From JAFNGF01 sp964567045 (GTDB lineage Bacteria; Planctomycetota; Phycisphaerae; Sedimentisphaerales; Anaerobacaceae), in the NCBI GenBank assembly GCA_964567045.1, contig CAZMLE010000001.1, positions 84,235-148,234 on the forward strand: a DNA stretch of 64,000 nt, given 5' to 3'. Of this stretch, positions 23,908 through 33,400 are shown piece after piece; positions within the stretch are counted from its first letter, which is position 1; each line of letters begins with the position of its first letter. Made by a program: the position numbers and the translations under genes. The notes beneath the pieces are model-generated. The model did no database searches, was not told the DNA's origin, and was given only the letters and a program-made list of their open reading frames with translations.

Positions 23908-25386
23908 ATGAGAAGACGGGAATTTATCACCGCGACGGCAGGTGCTGCGATCGGCCTGATGCTGGGGCGGGTAAGATCGGCCACGACTAGTGCAAGGGCG
24001 CAAAGGAAGCCCAACGTCCTTTTCATTATGACCGACCAACAGCATGCCGGCATGATGAGTTGCACCGGAAACAAGTGGCTCAATACCCCTGCGATGGACC
24101 GATTGGCTGCCTCCGGCACCAGGTTTGAAAGAGCCTATGTGTGCAACCCTGTCTGCGTACCGAGCCGGTTCAGCCTGCAGACGGGTCTTATGCCCAGCGC
24201 CGTAGGAATGGGCCAGAACAGTGACTCCGGACGAGCTAACGTGACCGATGCCATGCTGCGACAGTCGCTTGGCCGGCTTTTCCAAAAGGCTGGCTACGAA
24301 ACAGTCTACGGTGGCAAGGCTTGCCCGCCAGACGTATGGCGGGTAAATCTGCCCAGGAACATGAACGATGTGCAGGAAATTGGATATCGAAAGCTAACCG
24401 CCGATGCACGCCAGGGACTGACGGATGCTTGCGCGACATTCATCAAGGGGCAGCACACAAGGCCATTCCTCCTGTTTGCCTCGTTCATCAATCCACACGA
24501 CATCTGCTACATGGCTATCAATGATTTCAGGCGCGCAATTGGGGAAGCCCCGGTAGACAATATAGATTCCAGAACGTGCGAGGCTGTGCTGGCTCGTGCG
24601 CGAGAAGCCGGCGACATCAGCGCTTTTGTGGGAAAGAATTGCCCGCCACTTCCTGCAAATTACGAAGTGCCGGACGCTGAGCCGGAATGTATAACACAGA
24701 AGTACATCAATGCAGCACCTTTCCGCGCACACGTCCGCCAGAAGTGGACTCAGGATCAATGGCGTCTGCACCGCTGGGCATACTGCCGGTTGACCGAAAT
24801 GGTTGACAGGGAAATCGGGATCGTGCTCGATTCTCTGCGTGAAGCCGGCTTAGACGACAACACGCTGATAGTTTTAACCAGCGACCACGGTGACATGGAT
24901 TCCGCCCACAGAATGGAGCATAAGTCGGTGCTTTACGAGGAATCCGTGCGCGTTCCATTCATAACGAGTTACAGGGGAATGATTCCTGAGGGCATAGTTG
25001 ATGATACGCATCTGGTTTCCAATGGTCTGGACCTTCTTCCCACCCTTTGCGATTACGCAGGCATAGAAACACCTGAAGGACTTCACGGCAGGAGCCTGCG
25101 GCCATTGGCAGACGGGAAAGATGAGGCACAATGGCGTGACTTCGTTGTCTGCGAGAGTCAGAACGGAAGAATGCTCCGGAGGGACCCTTTCAAGTACTGC
25201 ATTTACGACTCGGGCAGATCCCGCGAACAACTTACGGACCTGAAACATGATGCAGGTGAAATGAGGAATCTGGCTAAGCTCGAGCATTACAAGGATGTCC
25301 TGGATACGCATCGTAAGCTTTTGCGAGGATGGGTTGAAAAAACCGGTGATAGGATCGCAGCCGAGGATCTTGATGTCAAATCTTAG
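23908..25386 (+). CDS. Tat-exported sulfatase (type I, formylglycine-dependent)
   Basis: 492 residues. Twin-arginine-type start (MRRREFITATAGAAIGLMLG), then the alkaline-phosphatase-like sulfatase fold: PNVLFIMTDQQHAGMMS with the metal-binding Asp, and the formylglycine signature VCVPSRFSLQTG in which Cys would be converted by a sulfatase-maturing enzyme. Later metal ligands are in LIVLTSDHGDMDSAHRMEHK, followed by the typical LYEESVRVPFI. The substrate is presumably a sulfated glycan. In the loop after YETVYGGK the expected short HLP-type segment is extended by ACPPDVWRVN, encoded by a CCGCCA palindrome at 24322-24344. GGAG precedes the ATG. It ends 10 nt from the convergent hydrolase gene. 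Confidence 0.94.
   Translation: MRRREFITATAGAAIGLMLGRVRSATTSARAQRKPNVLFIMTDQQHAGMMSCTGNKWLNTPAMDRLAASGTRFERAYVCNPVCVPSRFSLQTGLMPSAVGMGQNSDSGRANVTDAMLRQSLGRLFQKAGYETVYGGKACPPDVWRVNLPRNMNDVQEIGYRKLTADARQGLTDACATFIKGQHTRPFLLFASFINPHDICYMAINDFRRAIGEAPVDNIDSRTCEAVLARAREAGDISAFVGKNCPPLPANYEVPDAEPECITQKYINAAPFRAHVRQKWTQDQWRLHRWAYCRLTEMVDREIGIVLDSLREAGLDDNTLIVLTSDHGDMDSAHRMEHKSVLYEESVRVPFITSYRGMIPEGIVDDTHLVSNGLDLLPTLCDYAGIETPEGLHGRSLRPLADGKDEAQWRDFVVCESQNGRMLRRDPFKYCIYDSGRSREQLTDLKHDAGEMRNLAKLEHYKDVLDTHRKLLRGWVEKTGDRIAAEDLDVKS
24322..24344. repeat. CCGCCA palindrome inserted in frame in the sulfatase gene
   Basis: TGCCCGCCAGACGTATGGCGGG identical in its core to the intergenic copy 450 bases upstream. 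It encodes CPPDVWRV in the loop after GGK and keeps the reading frame. Confidence 0.72.
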
Positions 25387-25396
25387 AGATAACGCA

Positions 25397-27001
25397 TTAT
25401 TTCAGTATTACTGTGGCGATTTCGTACACGCTGACTTCCGGCACGGTGAATTTGATAGACTCCTCTTCAGCCTCGAAGGGCAGCGGAATATCATCTTGCC
25501 GCTGTGGGCTTAAAAGCGTTACAGTCTTAGCGCTACGCCCGATCGGCAAACGCACAGTCACTGTGACATCCTTTATGGAGTCCGGGCGGTAGTTAACCAG
25601 ATGCACCAGCCGGGTACCAGACCCAGCCTGTTCGGTCAGCTCGCAACAGAGTCCGGGACACGCTGGGATGGACATCGAGAACGTATTATTGCAGACCTGG
25701 CGGATTGCGGCCATAGTATCGTCATTCTCGTCAATACGGACTACCTGAGAATCTGACAAGTCAGCAAGCGCCAGTTTAGTCCGCGGAAACATCCACTCGT
25801 CGTGCGTGGCTAAGGGTCCTATCACACACACCCGCCCGCCGGATTTCACATACTGTTCGATCTGTTTGATGTGCTGGTCGGAAAGGGCAACACAGCCGGC
25901 AAGAACAAGGGCACGGTAATGATGTAGATCACCAAGTTGTTGATTGTAAATTATCTGGAAGCAGACGTGATTATCGATGAGGGCCTGTTCGACTTGATAG
26001 GTAAGCCTGGCGTATTTCGGGTCGGCGAAAACCTGCGACGGGAAGCTGCGCAGAACTGCCACGTCAGTGACTACGTTGGCGTCCCGAAACAGGTCGCGGC
26101 GGGTATGAAAGAACCGGATGAAGGGGGCCCCCGCGTCTTCCCGGCGGAAGCCAAGAGCGGGGGTGGCGGAAATAGGGTCTTTTGACCCAGGTCTGGCGAC
26201 AACCTTGGCATACTCGAACCAGCAGATGCATCCGAGACAGTCACGATTGAATGCCATGGATTCAGCCATCTCAAGAGGGGTGGTGGTATAGGTAAACGCC
26301 ACATTGTTCATGCATCGTGCAACCTTGTAGGTGCGGATCCGCGTGTATAGCCGACCGTCATGGTAGCCGGGCTGCTCACCCTCGTCCCAGAAGGCCTCGC
26401 CGCCCTGCAGCAACCTACCGTGGTCTATGGGTGCTCTGATGTGGCTGCCTGGACCTCCAGGGTTACATTCAATGAGAATATCGCTGCGAAGCGTTCGGGC
26501 GTACCGGCTCATCTGATGATAGGAATCTGCAAGCGACTGGCAAGAAAAGTCAAGCCATGCTCGGCGCAACAGATTATCCGGCGGCCCGGTCATTGCTGGC
26601 CGCACAGAATCCACATCGCCGATGCCGGCATCTTTCAACTGCTCGCCTGTGAACCTATCGCGCAGGTATTGACGGAATCGGCCAACTGAGTTGAGGTCGC
26701 AGCCAGGAACAGAGATGTAGTTGTCAAAATGAAGGAGGTCTGCGTCAATCTTATTGACCGCAAAAGACACGATCTTTCTGTAAAAAGCCTGAGCCTCAGG
26801 GTGGTTTCTGTTCCAGTAGTAGCGGTAGGTTGCGCTGCCGTATGTCTGTGGCTTGCCATTCGCATCCAGCAGAACCCAGTCGCTCGCCTGAGGAACTTCT
26901 TTGAACAGTGGTTCCCATAGAAACGCACCGCTGTAGGTGTAAACGCCCACATGTAGGCCAGCGTCATGGCAGAGTTTGGCGAACTTGACTGCGTCTGCCA
27001 T
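25397..27001 (-). CDS. Glycoside hydrolase-like protein, N-terminus missing (probable 5'-truncated gene)
   Basis: 534 residues from the ATG at 27001. The sequence opens inside a TIM barrel (FAKLCHDAGLHVGVYTYSG, then DLLHFDNYI), so the first strands are absent. The C-terminal half has a beta-galactosidase-trimerisation/GATase-like fold (RALVLAGCVALSDQHIKQIE, YVKSGGRVCVIGP) and a final beta-sandwich ending ILK. In-frame codons continue upstream of 27001 (EPITAGDGLVAEQQS) but meet a TGA at the edge of a repeat block at 27045 without a start codon, signal peptide or good ribosome site. Deletion or repeat insertion probably removed the 5' end. The family presumably acts on a polysaccharide, in keeping with the adjacent sulfatase. 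It may be a pseudogene. Confidence 0.7.
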   Translation of the reverse strand: MADAVKFAKLCHDAGLHVGVYTYSGAFLWEPLFKEVPQASDWVLLDANGKPQTYGSATYRYYWNRNHPEAQAFYRKIVSFAVNKIDADLLHFDNYISVPGCDLNSVGRFRQYLRDRFTGEQLKDAGIGDVDSVRPAMTGPPDNLLRRAWLDFSCQSLADSYHQMSRYARTLRSDILIECNPGGPGSHIRAPIDHGRLLQGGEAFWDEGEQPGYHDGRLYTRIRTYKVARCMNNVAFTYTTTPLEMAESMAFNRDCLGCICWFEYAKVVARPGSKDPISATPALGFRREDAGAPFIRFFHTRRDLFRDANVVTDVAVLRSFPSQVFADPKYARLTYQVEQALIDNHVCFQIIYNQQLGDLHHYRALVLAGCVALSDQHIKQIEQYVKSGGRVCVIGPLATHDEWMFPRTKLALADLSDSQVVRIDENDDTMAAIRQVCNNTFSMSIPACPGLCCELTEQAGSGTRLVHLVNYRPDSIKDVTVTVRLPIGRSAKTVTLLSPQRQDDIPLPFEAEEESIKFTVPEVSVYEIATVILK

Positions 27002-27039
27002 GCTCTGCTGCTCAGCGACTAAGCCGTCACCGGCGGTAA

Positions 27040-27420
27040 TGGGTTCGTTGTTCGTTGTTCATCGATCAACAATGAACAATAAACAAATAACAATGTCGAA
27101 AATCAAGGATGTCATTGCCGCAACGCGGCAATTCCACAATTTTGATATTTGATTTTCGACTCGCTGGGTACATAGCCATCGTGTCCATCACGGCGAAATC
27201 GGACTTCTGAATTCTGACTTCTGAATTCCGACGACAGAACCCAGAAATCGGACTTCTGAATTCTGACTTCTGAATTCCGACCGTGATCACGGTTCACTGC
27301 GCCGGCAGAGTCAGTGGCATACTAAGAAGTGAATTAGAGAATTAGCGAATTAGTTATCAATTCACTAATCAACTAATCCACTTAATCCACTAATCATTTG
27401 GCCCGCACACTCAGCAGAGC
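27040..27420. repeat. Cluster of three repeat types upstream of the truncated hydrolase
   Basis: Contains GTTCGTTGTTCATCGATCAACAATGAACAA (27047-27076) type inverted units, then two direct copies of a 40-odd-base block rich in TTCTGAATTCTGACTTCTGA (27203-27232 and 27252-27281), then AATTAG/CTAATC repeats near 27328-27395. No gene is evident between 27002 and 27589. Confidence 0.65.
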
Positions 27421-27589
27421 AGGAGTGCATTTACGCCGTAGTTTTTGCTCTGGGCTTTTCATATAGTGCTTTCTCAAAATAGCAAACAACATTCTTGCTA
27501 TTTTTATCGTACAAAAAGACTCGCATAAGTACAATAAAAGAAGATTGCCTCAGCGGTGTAGCTGAGCAGACTCATACCGGAGCTGTCGA

Positions 27590-28663
27590 ATGAAATCTAC
27601 AAACCGCAGAGAAATGCTCGGAACTCTGAGCACCTTGCCCTTTCTTGGCATAGCATCAGACGCATTTTCCAAAAGAAAAGCACCGGCAGACGTAGATGCT
27701 GTAACCGGCCCTGCCTTGGTTACCAGAGCTGACAACCAGGAGTATGCCAGACTCAAGACTCTGGATTTAGACGATCCGAAAGTTGTTGCCAAGCAAAAGA
27801 AGATGCCTGTTGGGAAGATCGGCAAGCTCTCGGTCGGTCGTCTCATCAGTGGCAGCAATCTGATCAGCATGAACATGCACGCCAGAGACTTGGATTATGT
27901 GCGCGGCCTTGCAGCCCATTACAACACCGAAGAAAGGGTCTTCATGACACTGAAGAAGTGCGAGGAGCATGGAATCAATACCATTGTTCTGAAGAACCAC
28001 AATTTTCAGCAGTTCGGATTATCCAGATACTGGGATGAGTGGGGCGGCAGAATGCAATGGATTGCCGACGTGATCACCACAGACATCAGCAAGTATGAAG
28101 AGCTGCTGGTGGAGCATTTGCAGCTCGGAGCCTCGGCGGCGTATCTATGGGGAGGCGCCAGTGACATCTGGTACTATCAGAAAAAGCAGAGCAATATCGT
28201 AAAGGCGTTCGAGGTCATGAAGAAATACAATATTCCCGTCGGTATTTGCGCGCATCGGCTGGAGCCCATCGTGTTTTGCGAAAAAGAAGGACTCGTGCCT
28301 GACTTCTATATGACGACACTGCATCATGACCGATATTGGTCTGCTCATCCGAAAGAGAATAGACGGTATATGGAGATGTACGAAAAAGAGTCCCCCAATC
28401 ATGCAGAATACCACGATAACATGTTCTGCCACAACCATGAGCAGACCGTCGCGTTTATGCAAGACGTGAAAGTCCCCTGGATAGCCTTCAAGGTTTTGGC
28501 TGCTGGTGCTATCCCGCCAGAGGACGGATTTGATTTTGCATTTGAGAGCGGGGCAGACTTCATTTGTGTAGGCATGTTTGACTTTCAAGTGGAACTAGAT
28601 GTGCAACTTACCAGCAGGGCCATAGTAGAATCAAAGAATCGCAAACGTCCATGGATAGCATGA
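27590..28663 (+). CDS. Exported TIM-barrel-like protein of unknown function
   Basis: 357 residues. The N-terminus (KSTNRREMLGTLSTLPFLG) resembles a Tat signal with a short hydrophobic stretch. The body alternates strands and helices in TIM-barrel fashion: KLSVGRLISGSNLISM, INTIVLKNHN, ASAAYLWGGAS, IPVGICAHRLEPI, YMTTLHHDRYW, PWIAFKVLAAGAI, FICVGMFDFQ. The start PVGKIGKLSVGRLISG recalls aldo/keto-reductase-like proteins, but catalytic residues were not identified. GGAG lies 9 nt before the ATG. It follows the sulfatase/hydrolase cluster and may share that role in carbohydrate use; no gene of known function fixes its job. Confidence 0.7.
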   Translation: MKSTNRREMLGTLSTLPFLGIASDAFSKRKAPADVDAVTGPALVTRADNQEYARLKTLDLDDPKVVAKQKKMPVGKIGKLSVGRLISGSNLISMNMHARDLDYVRGLAAHYNTEERVFMTLKKCEEHGINTIVLKNHNFQQFGLSRYWDEWGGRMQWIADVITTDISKYEELLVEHLQLGASAAYLWGGASDIWYYQKKQSNIVKAFEVMKKYNIPVGICAHRLEPIVFCEKEGLVPDFYMTTLHHDRYWSAHPKENRRYMEMYEKESPNHAEYHDNMFCHNHEQTVAFMQDVKVPWIAFKVLAAGAIPPEDGFDFAFESGADFICVGMFDFQVELDVQLTSRAIVESKNRKRPWIA

Positions 28664-28732
28664 GAGCAGCGTTCTTACCGAATGGAAATGCGCTAATATG
28701 GACCGCTGAGCGATGCCCTTTTGCCTGTAGGG

Positions 28733-29077
28733 TCACTTCTTATGGCGATGCTGCGTGACGCCTTCCAAGGCTGCAAATCTGTCATCGGCGAACTCAAAGA
28801 GCATGTCCAGGCCAAGGCGAATAAAGAGGCATTTGACTGGCAGAGAAACACTGCACAGGAAGAGCTGACGGCTGAGTGCGCTTAGAAAGTCTCTCAGTAA
28901 CAACAGGTTGCAGATGCTCGCAGAAGTCAGTATCTGGACGCCGGAGAAATCAATAATCACATCACAGTTGCATCCGTCACAGGCGATTTCATTGATCCTT
29001 TCCAATTCATAGCCCAAATGTGGCCGCTGCGGCAAAGTGACAAGAATAAAACCTTCAGGCAAGGTTTGGATTCCCAT
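28733..29077 (-). CDS. STAS-domain protein (anti-sigma factor antagonist-like)
   Basis: 114 residues spanning a single STAS domain: strand CDVIIDFSGVQ, then LTSASICNLLLLRDFLSAL where the serine in TSAS corresponds to the phosphorylated position of SpoIIAA-type proteins, then RQLFLCSVSLPVKCLFIRLGLDMLFEF and a short FADDRFAALEG end. Such proteins act by binding a kinase/anti-sigma partner. AATGGAGGAG lies 7 nt before the ATG. No RsbW-type kinase is next to it; the planctomycete Ser/Thr kinase at 3.6 kb is not a known partner. The gene stands alone, facing the TIM-barrel gene. Confidence 0.82.
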   Translation of the reverse strand: MGIQTLPEGFILVTLPQRPHLGYELERINEIACDGCNCDVIIDFSGVQILTSASICNLLLLRDFLSALSRQLFLCSVSLPVKCLFIRLGLDMLFEFADDRFAALEGVTQHRHKK

Positions 29078-29640
29078 GACCGCTCCTCCATTTGATTCAA
29101 CACACTGTTTATTACTTCAAATCTTGGATCGACGGATAACTGACGTCGTCAACACCCCCTAATCAATTGCTTCCGCGGTCCGGGCGAAAGTATAATTAGG
29201 ATAACATATAGCTTGTTTACAGTCAAGGGAATTTGATGAAGATTTGGTGACAAGCGAAACTCTGTTTCTGTCATGTTTGTTACCAAGCCAGGACCGAAAT
29301 AGTTATAGGATTCAAGCCAAATTTAAACCAGTAAATGGTCCTGAATTTTTATTAAGACTTGGGCCAGCTAAACTTTCAGCTAAACGGGTGACAGGAAGGC
29401 CTGAGGGGCAAATTGTCATTTTTCAATTGTCGATTGTCAATTCAGCCGGTGACCGTGTGCGAATTGTGAGTCCCATAATATGTCAGGACTGTCAACTGGG
29501 AGCAACGCCGACAGGCTCGTGCGAAGTCGGGGTGTTGAGCATATCTGCTCATTGCACTTGAGCCGCGCAGTGCATTTGGCAGTACTTGTGCGTGGCTCTG
29601 CGAGGTCCCTGATTGCCTACCGTGTCGGTGTTTGCCGAGT
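29078..29640. other. Long intergenic spacer
   Basis: About 560 bases without a credible gene. An AATTG-type repeat (TTTTTCAATTGTCGATTGTCAATT) lies at 29418-29441. A plus-strand frame at 29244-29561 runs through this repeat, has no ribosome site and no recognisable features. Confidence 0.5.
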
Positions 29641-29644
29641 ATAC

Positions 29645-29673
29645 TTGGCGCAGAGACTGGGTACCGATATAAT
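29645..29673 (+). promoter_or_regulatory. Sigma-70-type promoter directly before the lipoprotein gene
   Basis: TTGGCG (29645-29650), exact 17-nt spacer, TATAAT (29668-29673). The -10 box ends 8 nt before the ATG at 29682, the same geometry as at nnrE, implying a leaderless transcript or use of the later ATG at 29718. Confidence 0.6.
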
Positions 29674-29681
29674 TCCTACGT

Positions 29682-30350
29682 ATGGATGATGAGCACAAAG
29701 GTTTGCCGCAGAATTTCATGGCTGCATCGGCAGGAAGCGTTTTGGCAGTTGCGCTGTCGGTGCTAATTTGGCTCTTGAGCGGCTGTGCCAATATTCGCGT
29801 TACTGATCCGGCGCGCACCGCTACAGAACAGTTTCTACTATCCCAGGCGGCGGTGAAGGCGGTCGAACCTTTGTCTTTTGAGTCGGTTCACGGACGTAAA
29901 GTCTTTGTAGATTCCGTCTACGCCGCCCCGGCTGAGAAAGACTTTGTTCTGGGCGAGCTGCGCGCCAAGCTGCTTCGCTCGGGAGTACAACTGGTAAGCA
30001 AGCGTGAGGATGCGGAGGTGATTCTGGAAGTACGTAGTGAAGGTGTGGGGATAGACCGCTACGAAAGTCTGCTTGGGATACCCGCTATTCTCGCGCCATC
30101 AGGCGCAACCTCCGCAGCAACACAAGCTCCTATGGCTACGCTCGTTACCCCAGAATTAGCCATAACTAAGAAGATCAGACAGGTCGGCTTCGCGAGCGTT
30201 GCCTACGTCGCCTACTGGAGGGACACAGGCGAAGTTATGGCGAGTTTCGGACCCTCCATTGGTCGGACTTACCGCGAGGACTGGTGGCTCTTCGGATTTG
30301 GCCCAACTACGCTGGGCACTATTGCCACCGTCGAGCACGAATTTGAGTGA
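29682..30350 (+). CDS. Putative outer-membrane or periplasmic lipoprotein, possibly DUF6655 family
   Basis: 222 residues (210 if the ATG at 29718 is used). A hydrophobic stretch (SVLAVALSVLIWLLSG) ends in the lipobox LSGC, so the mature protein would begin with acylated Cys. It continues ANIRVTDPARTATEQFLLSQ, VFVDSVYAAPAEKDFVLGEL and ends FGFGPTTLGTIATVEHE. The strand-helix pattern around VLGELRAKLLRSGVQLV suggests a secretin- or LpoB-like alpha/beta domain. I have a weak impression that the first motif belongs to DUF6655, a planctomycete family of unknown function. It lies 68 nt upstream of the AsmA-like gene on the same strand, so an envelope role is plausible. Confidence 0.75.
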   Translation: MDDEHKGLPQNFMAASAGSVLAVALSVLIWLLSGCANIRVTDPARTATEQFLLSQAAVKAVEPLSFESVHGRKVFVDSVYAAPAEKDFVLGELRAKLLRSGVQLVSKREDAEVILEVRSEGVGIDRYESLLGIPAILAPSGATSAATQAPMATLVTPELAITKKIRQVGFASVAYVAYWRDTGEVMASFGPSIGRTYREDWWLFGFGPTTLGTIATVEHEFE

Positions 30351-30418
30351 ATGTAGATGTAAAAAGTCCCACCTCGGCATAGCATGTATGCCCGATGGGG
30401 GGAACAAGGTGTAGGTTT

Positions 30419-33400
30419 ATGCGCCGGTGGATACTCTGGATCGCTATCTGTGTGTTTGGGCTCATATTGTTTGCGGTCGCAGGCATTCGAGCAGTCCTGT
30501 GGACCGATCTACCCCGTCGGTACGTATTGCAGGCTCTCAGTAGACAACTCGGCGCGCGGATATCTGTCCGCTCATTCTCCACAGGCTGGGCTGGGACTAC
30601 CATCCTTGAAGACATTGCTATCGGTTCAGTGGCTGAGCAGGATGCTTTTTTCACTGCCCGCGAGATAAAGGTATCACATACTGCTCCTGCCCTGATACCC
30701 CTGACCAGGTCTGTGAATGTGAGTTCGATACAAGTCCAGGATGCCGCTCTATACATCCGACAGGACAAGATGGGTCGGTGGAATATAGAGGAGCTGGCAT
30801 CAGTTTTCGGCGGGCTGGATCACGGTGGTGATAACTGGCAGAACAAGAGGAAGCTGCCTAAGCTGGAGATTTCAAACGCAACAGCAGTGGTAGTTGGTCA
30901 CAATGGCGAGGTCAAGAAATTTAGTCCACTGAATCTTCACGGCGCACAAGGTAGCACGTTAGCCTGGCATTTCGACGTCAATATTCCCTCACGGTTAGAC
31001 CTGCAAGGACGAATAGTACCCGGCCAAGCCGGTAGCCATGTTGTAGACTTCAGATTTGAGAGAATGGATGATTTGCTGGAAATCTGGTTTCCCAACAATG
31101 TCACGCCGACACGCGCATCTGGTCAATGGCAGGGTCAGCTAACAAAGCAGAAATTGACGGGACGCCTGAAGCTGGAGCACCTGCAGCTTGGCACGGCGAA
31201 AATACGGGGAGATGCCGGAATCGAAATCGCACCTGACGAAATAAACCTAAAGCCTGAAGACCTTGTTCTTGACGATCAGACACTGCCTTTCGAGAAGACT
31301 ACGATCGCAGGCGGAATGATCAGGTTGCAGCGGAACATGCTTGAAGCCGTCCAACTTGTGGTTGCAACAGGCTGTCTCACGGCGAACGTTAGCGGCCACT
31401 GGAATCGTGAAACCGGAAAGGGACAATGGACCGGGTCATGGACTCGTGTCAGCGGCGACAATGGAATTGACCATGCAGGTACTTGGGATTGCTCGCTTGA
31501 GTGGCCTCGAGCCGGGCCAAAACATATCCAGGTCAAAGCTGTGGCGAGCGGGCGCTCACGGTGGGGCAGGTGGGATGCTGAAATGGAGGCCGCCGGCTCG
31601 GGCCTAACTGCTTCGCAGCTTATGTGGCAAACATCAATTCCGCATTTATCATGGCGACACAAGGCAAAGGTCGTTCAGGTAGGCGGTATAGCGGCTCGCT
31701 TCCTTGTGGACTGGCCACGAATTACACTGGAGGACCTCGATGTGCCAAACGCCCGACAGACAAGCGCTCGGGGCCAGTTTTCAGCGAGTGACCAGAGCTG
31801 GTCGATTCGACTTGCTGCAGAGAAACTTCAAGTCAAAGAACTATGGGCACAACCCTTAAGTCTGCAATTGGCAGCGATGGGAGACCGCAAGAGCATTACC
31901 ATCTCAGATTTTAACCTGGACTGTAACGACCTGACTGTGGCATCGGTGGGCACAATCACATTGCCGGAGACGCAGATCAAGCAAGCACGGGCCTCTTTAT
32001 GCTACAGGCCAAAGTCCCTGTGCGGGGGGCCAACACAAGCCGCAAGTCTGAACGCGGCGTGGCACGTCGACGCGAACGTCGGCGGCATGGTCCAGCCTTT
32101 GAATCTGACTTTTGACTCTGCCGTCACTGGCGAGAACATGATGTTCTGGGGCCGAATGATTCCGACTTTGAAGGTGCAGTTGCACGCGAATCTGACGCCA
32201 CAGCGTATTGAATTTACGTCGTCCGAGTCATTTGACCTGCTGGGTGGGAGCTGTCATCTTGCCGGCCAATATGAGTTTTCCAGTCGATCCAGTCACTTGA
32301 CCCTGGATCTGCAGGAAGTCTCGCTCAGTTCGGTAGGCAAAATGATTGGTCCGCCACTAATCTGGCAGGGGCTGATCGCCGCCGATTTGAAACTTGACCT
32401 ACCTAACTTTGAAACCGATCGCCTGGAGGCCTTCGGCAGTTGGCGGGCAAAGCAGATAACAGTGTCCGCCTTCCAGGCCGAGCACGGTGAAGGTGAAATC
32501 TCTTTGCGCGACGGACAGGTCAGGCTTGACCCGATTGTTCTAAGGCACAAGACCGGAATCGCAAAGGGAAAGATGAGCTTCAATCTCTCGCAGCCACAAT
32601 TGCTACATATCGAGACGACTGCTGAAAAATGGCCGATTATCCTGCCTCAGTACAACTTGGAGTGTCGAGCAGACGGAGAGGCAAAAGCTGACTTAGATGT
32701 TCTCAAGCGAAGCGCAAAGGCAAACGCTAACGTATCCGCGGAGGTCGTGCTGGCAGGGAAGGACTTCGGCTACGTGACCTTTTCTAGTGGTGTTGAAGGC
32801 CAGACCCTTAAATTGCGAGAGATCGGCGTAAGAGTTTTTGGCGGCTCCTGCGAGGGAAAGGCAACAATCCGGTTCGATGATTGGCCTGAGAGCAATGCTG
32901 AGTTCAAATGGCGAGATATCGACTTGGCTGCTCCTGCAAACTGGTGGCCAGCGTGCAAAGGTCTTGCCGGCACGTCGTCTGGGTTCGCAACGGTAAGAAC
33001 TGCTGACACAGCCCGGCCGCTGGAGCGCCTACTTCTTGAAATCAAGGCCCGGACCGCCGATGGCAGTTTTCGTGGTGCACAAATCAGAGACTCGCAAATT
33101 GTAGCCTATGCAGGCAAGGATCGGCTGGTTGTGGACCAATCGACATTCGAGCTGCTGGGTGGCAGCGTATCGGCGCGAGCAACTTTTGGTCGGCACGGCC
33201 GAGAGGTGTCTACCTGGGTAGATGCCGATTTCAGGAATCTCGATCTGGACCAGACCGTGCGCTGCTTCAAGCCCGATGCACACAAAATCCCCGGTCGTCT
33301 GGCTGGAAAGGGAACAGCAGTGACGGTGTCGCATTTGCGGGGCTTGACAGGTGAAGCTGAGGTTGACATTTGCGAATCTGATCTTGTCGGCAGCGACATT

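Noticed and set aside
29244..29561. A 105-residue frame in the spacer before the lipoprotein gene
   Set aside because: It crosses an AATTG repeat, has no initiation signals and no recognisable features.
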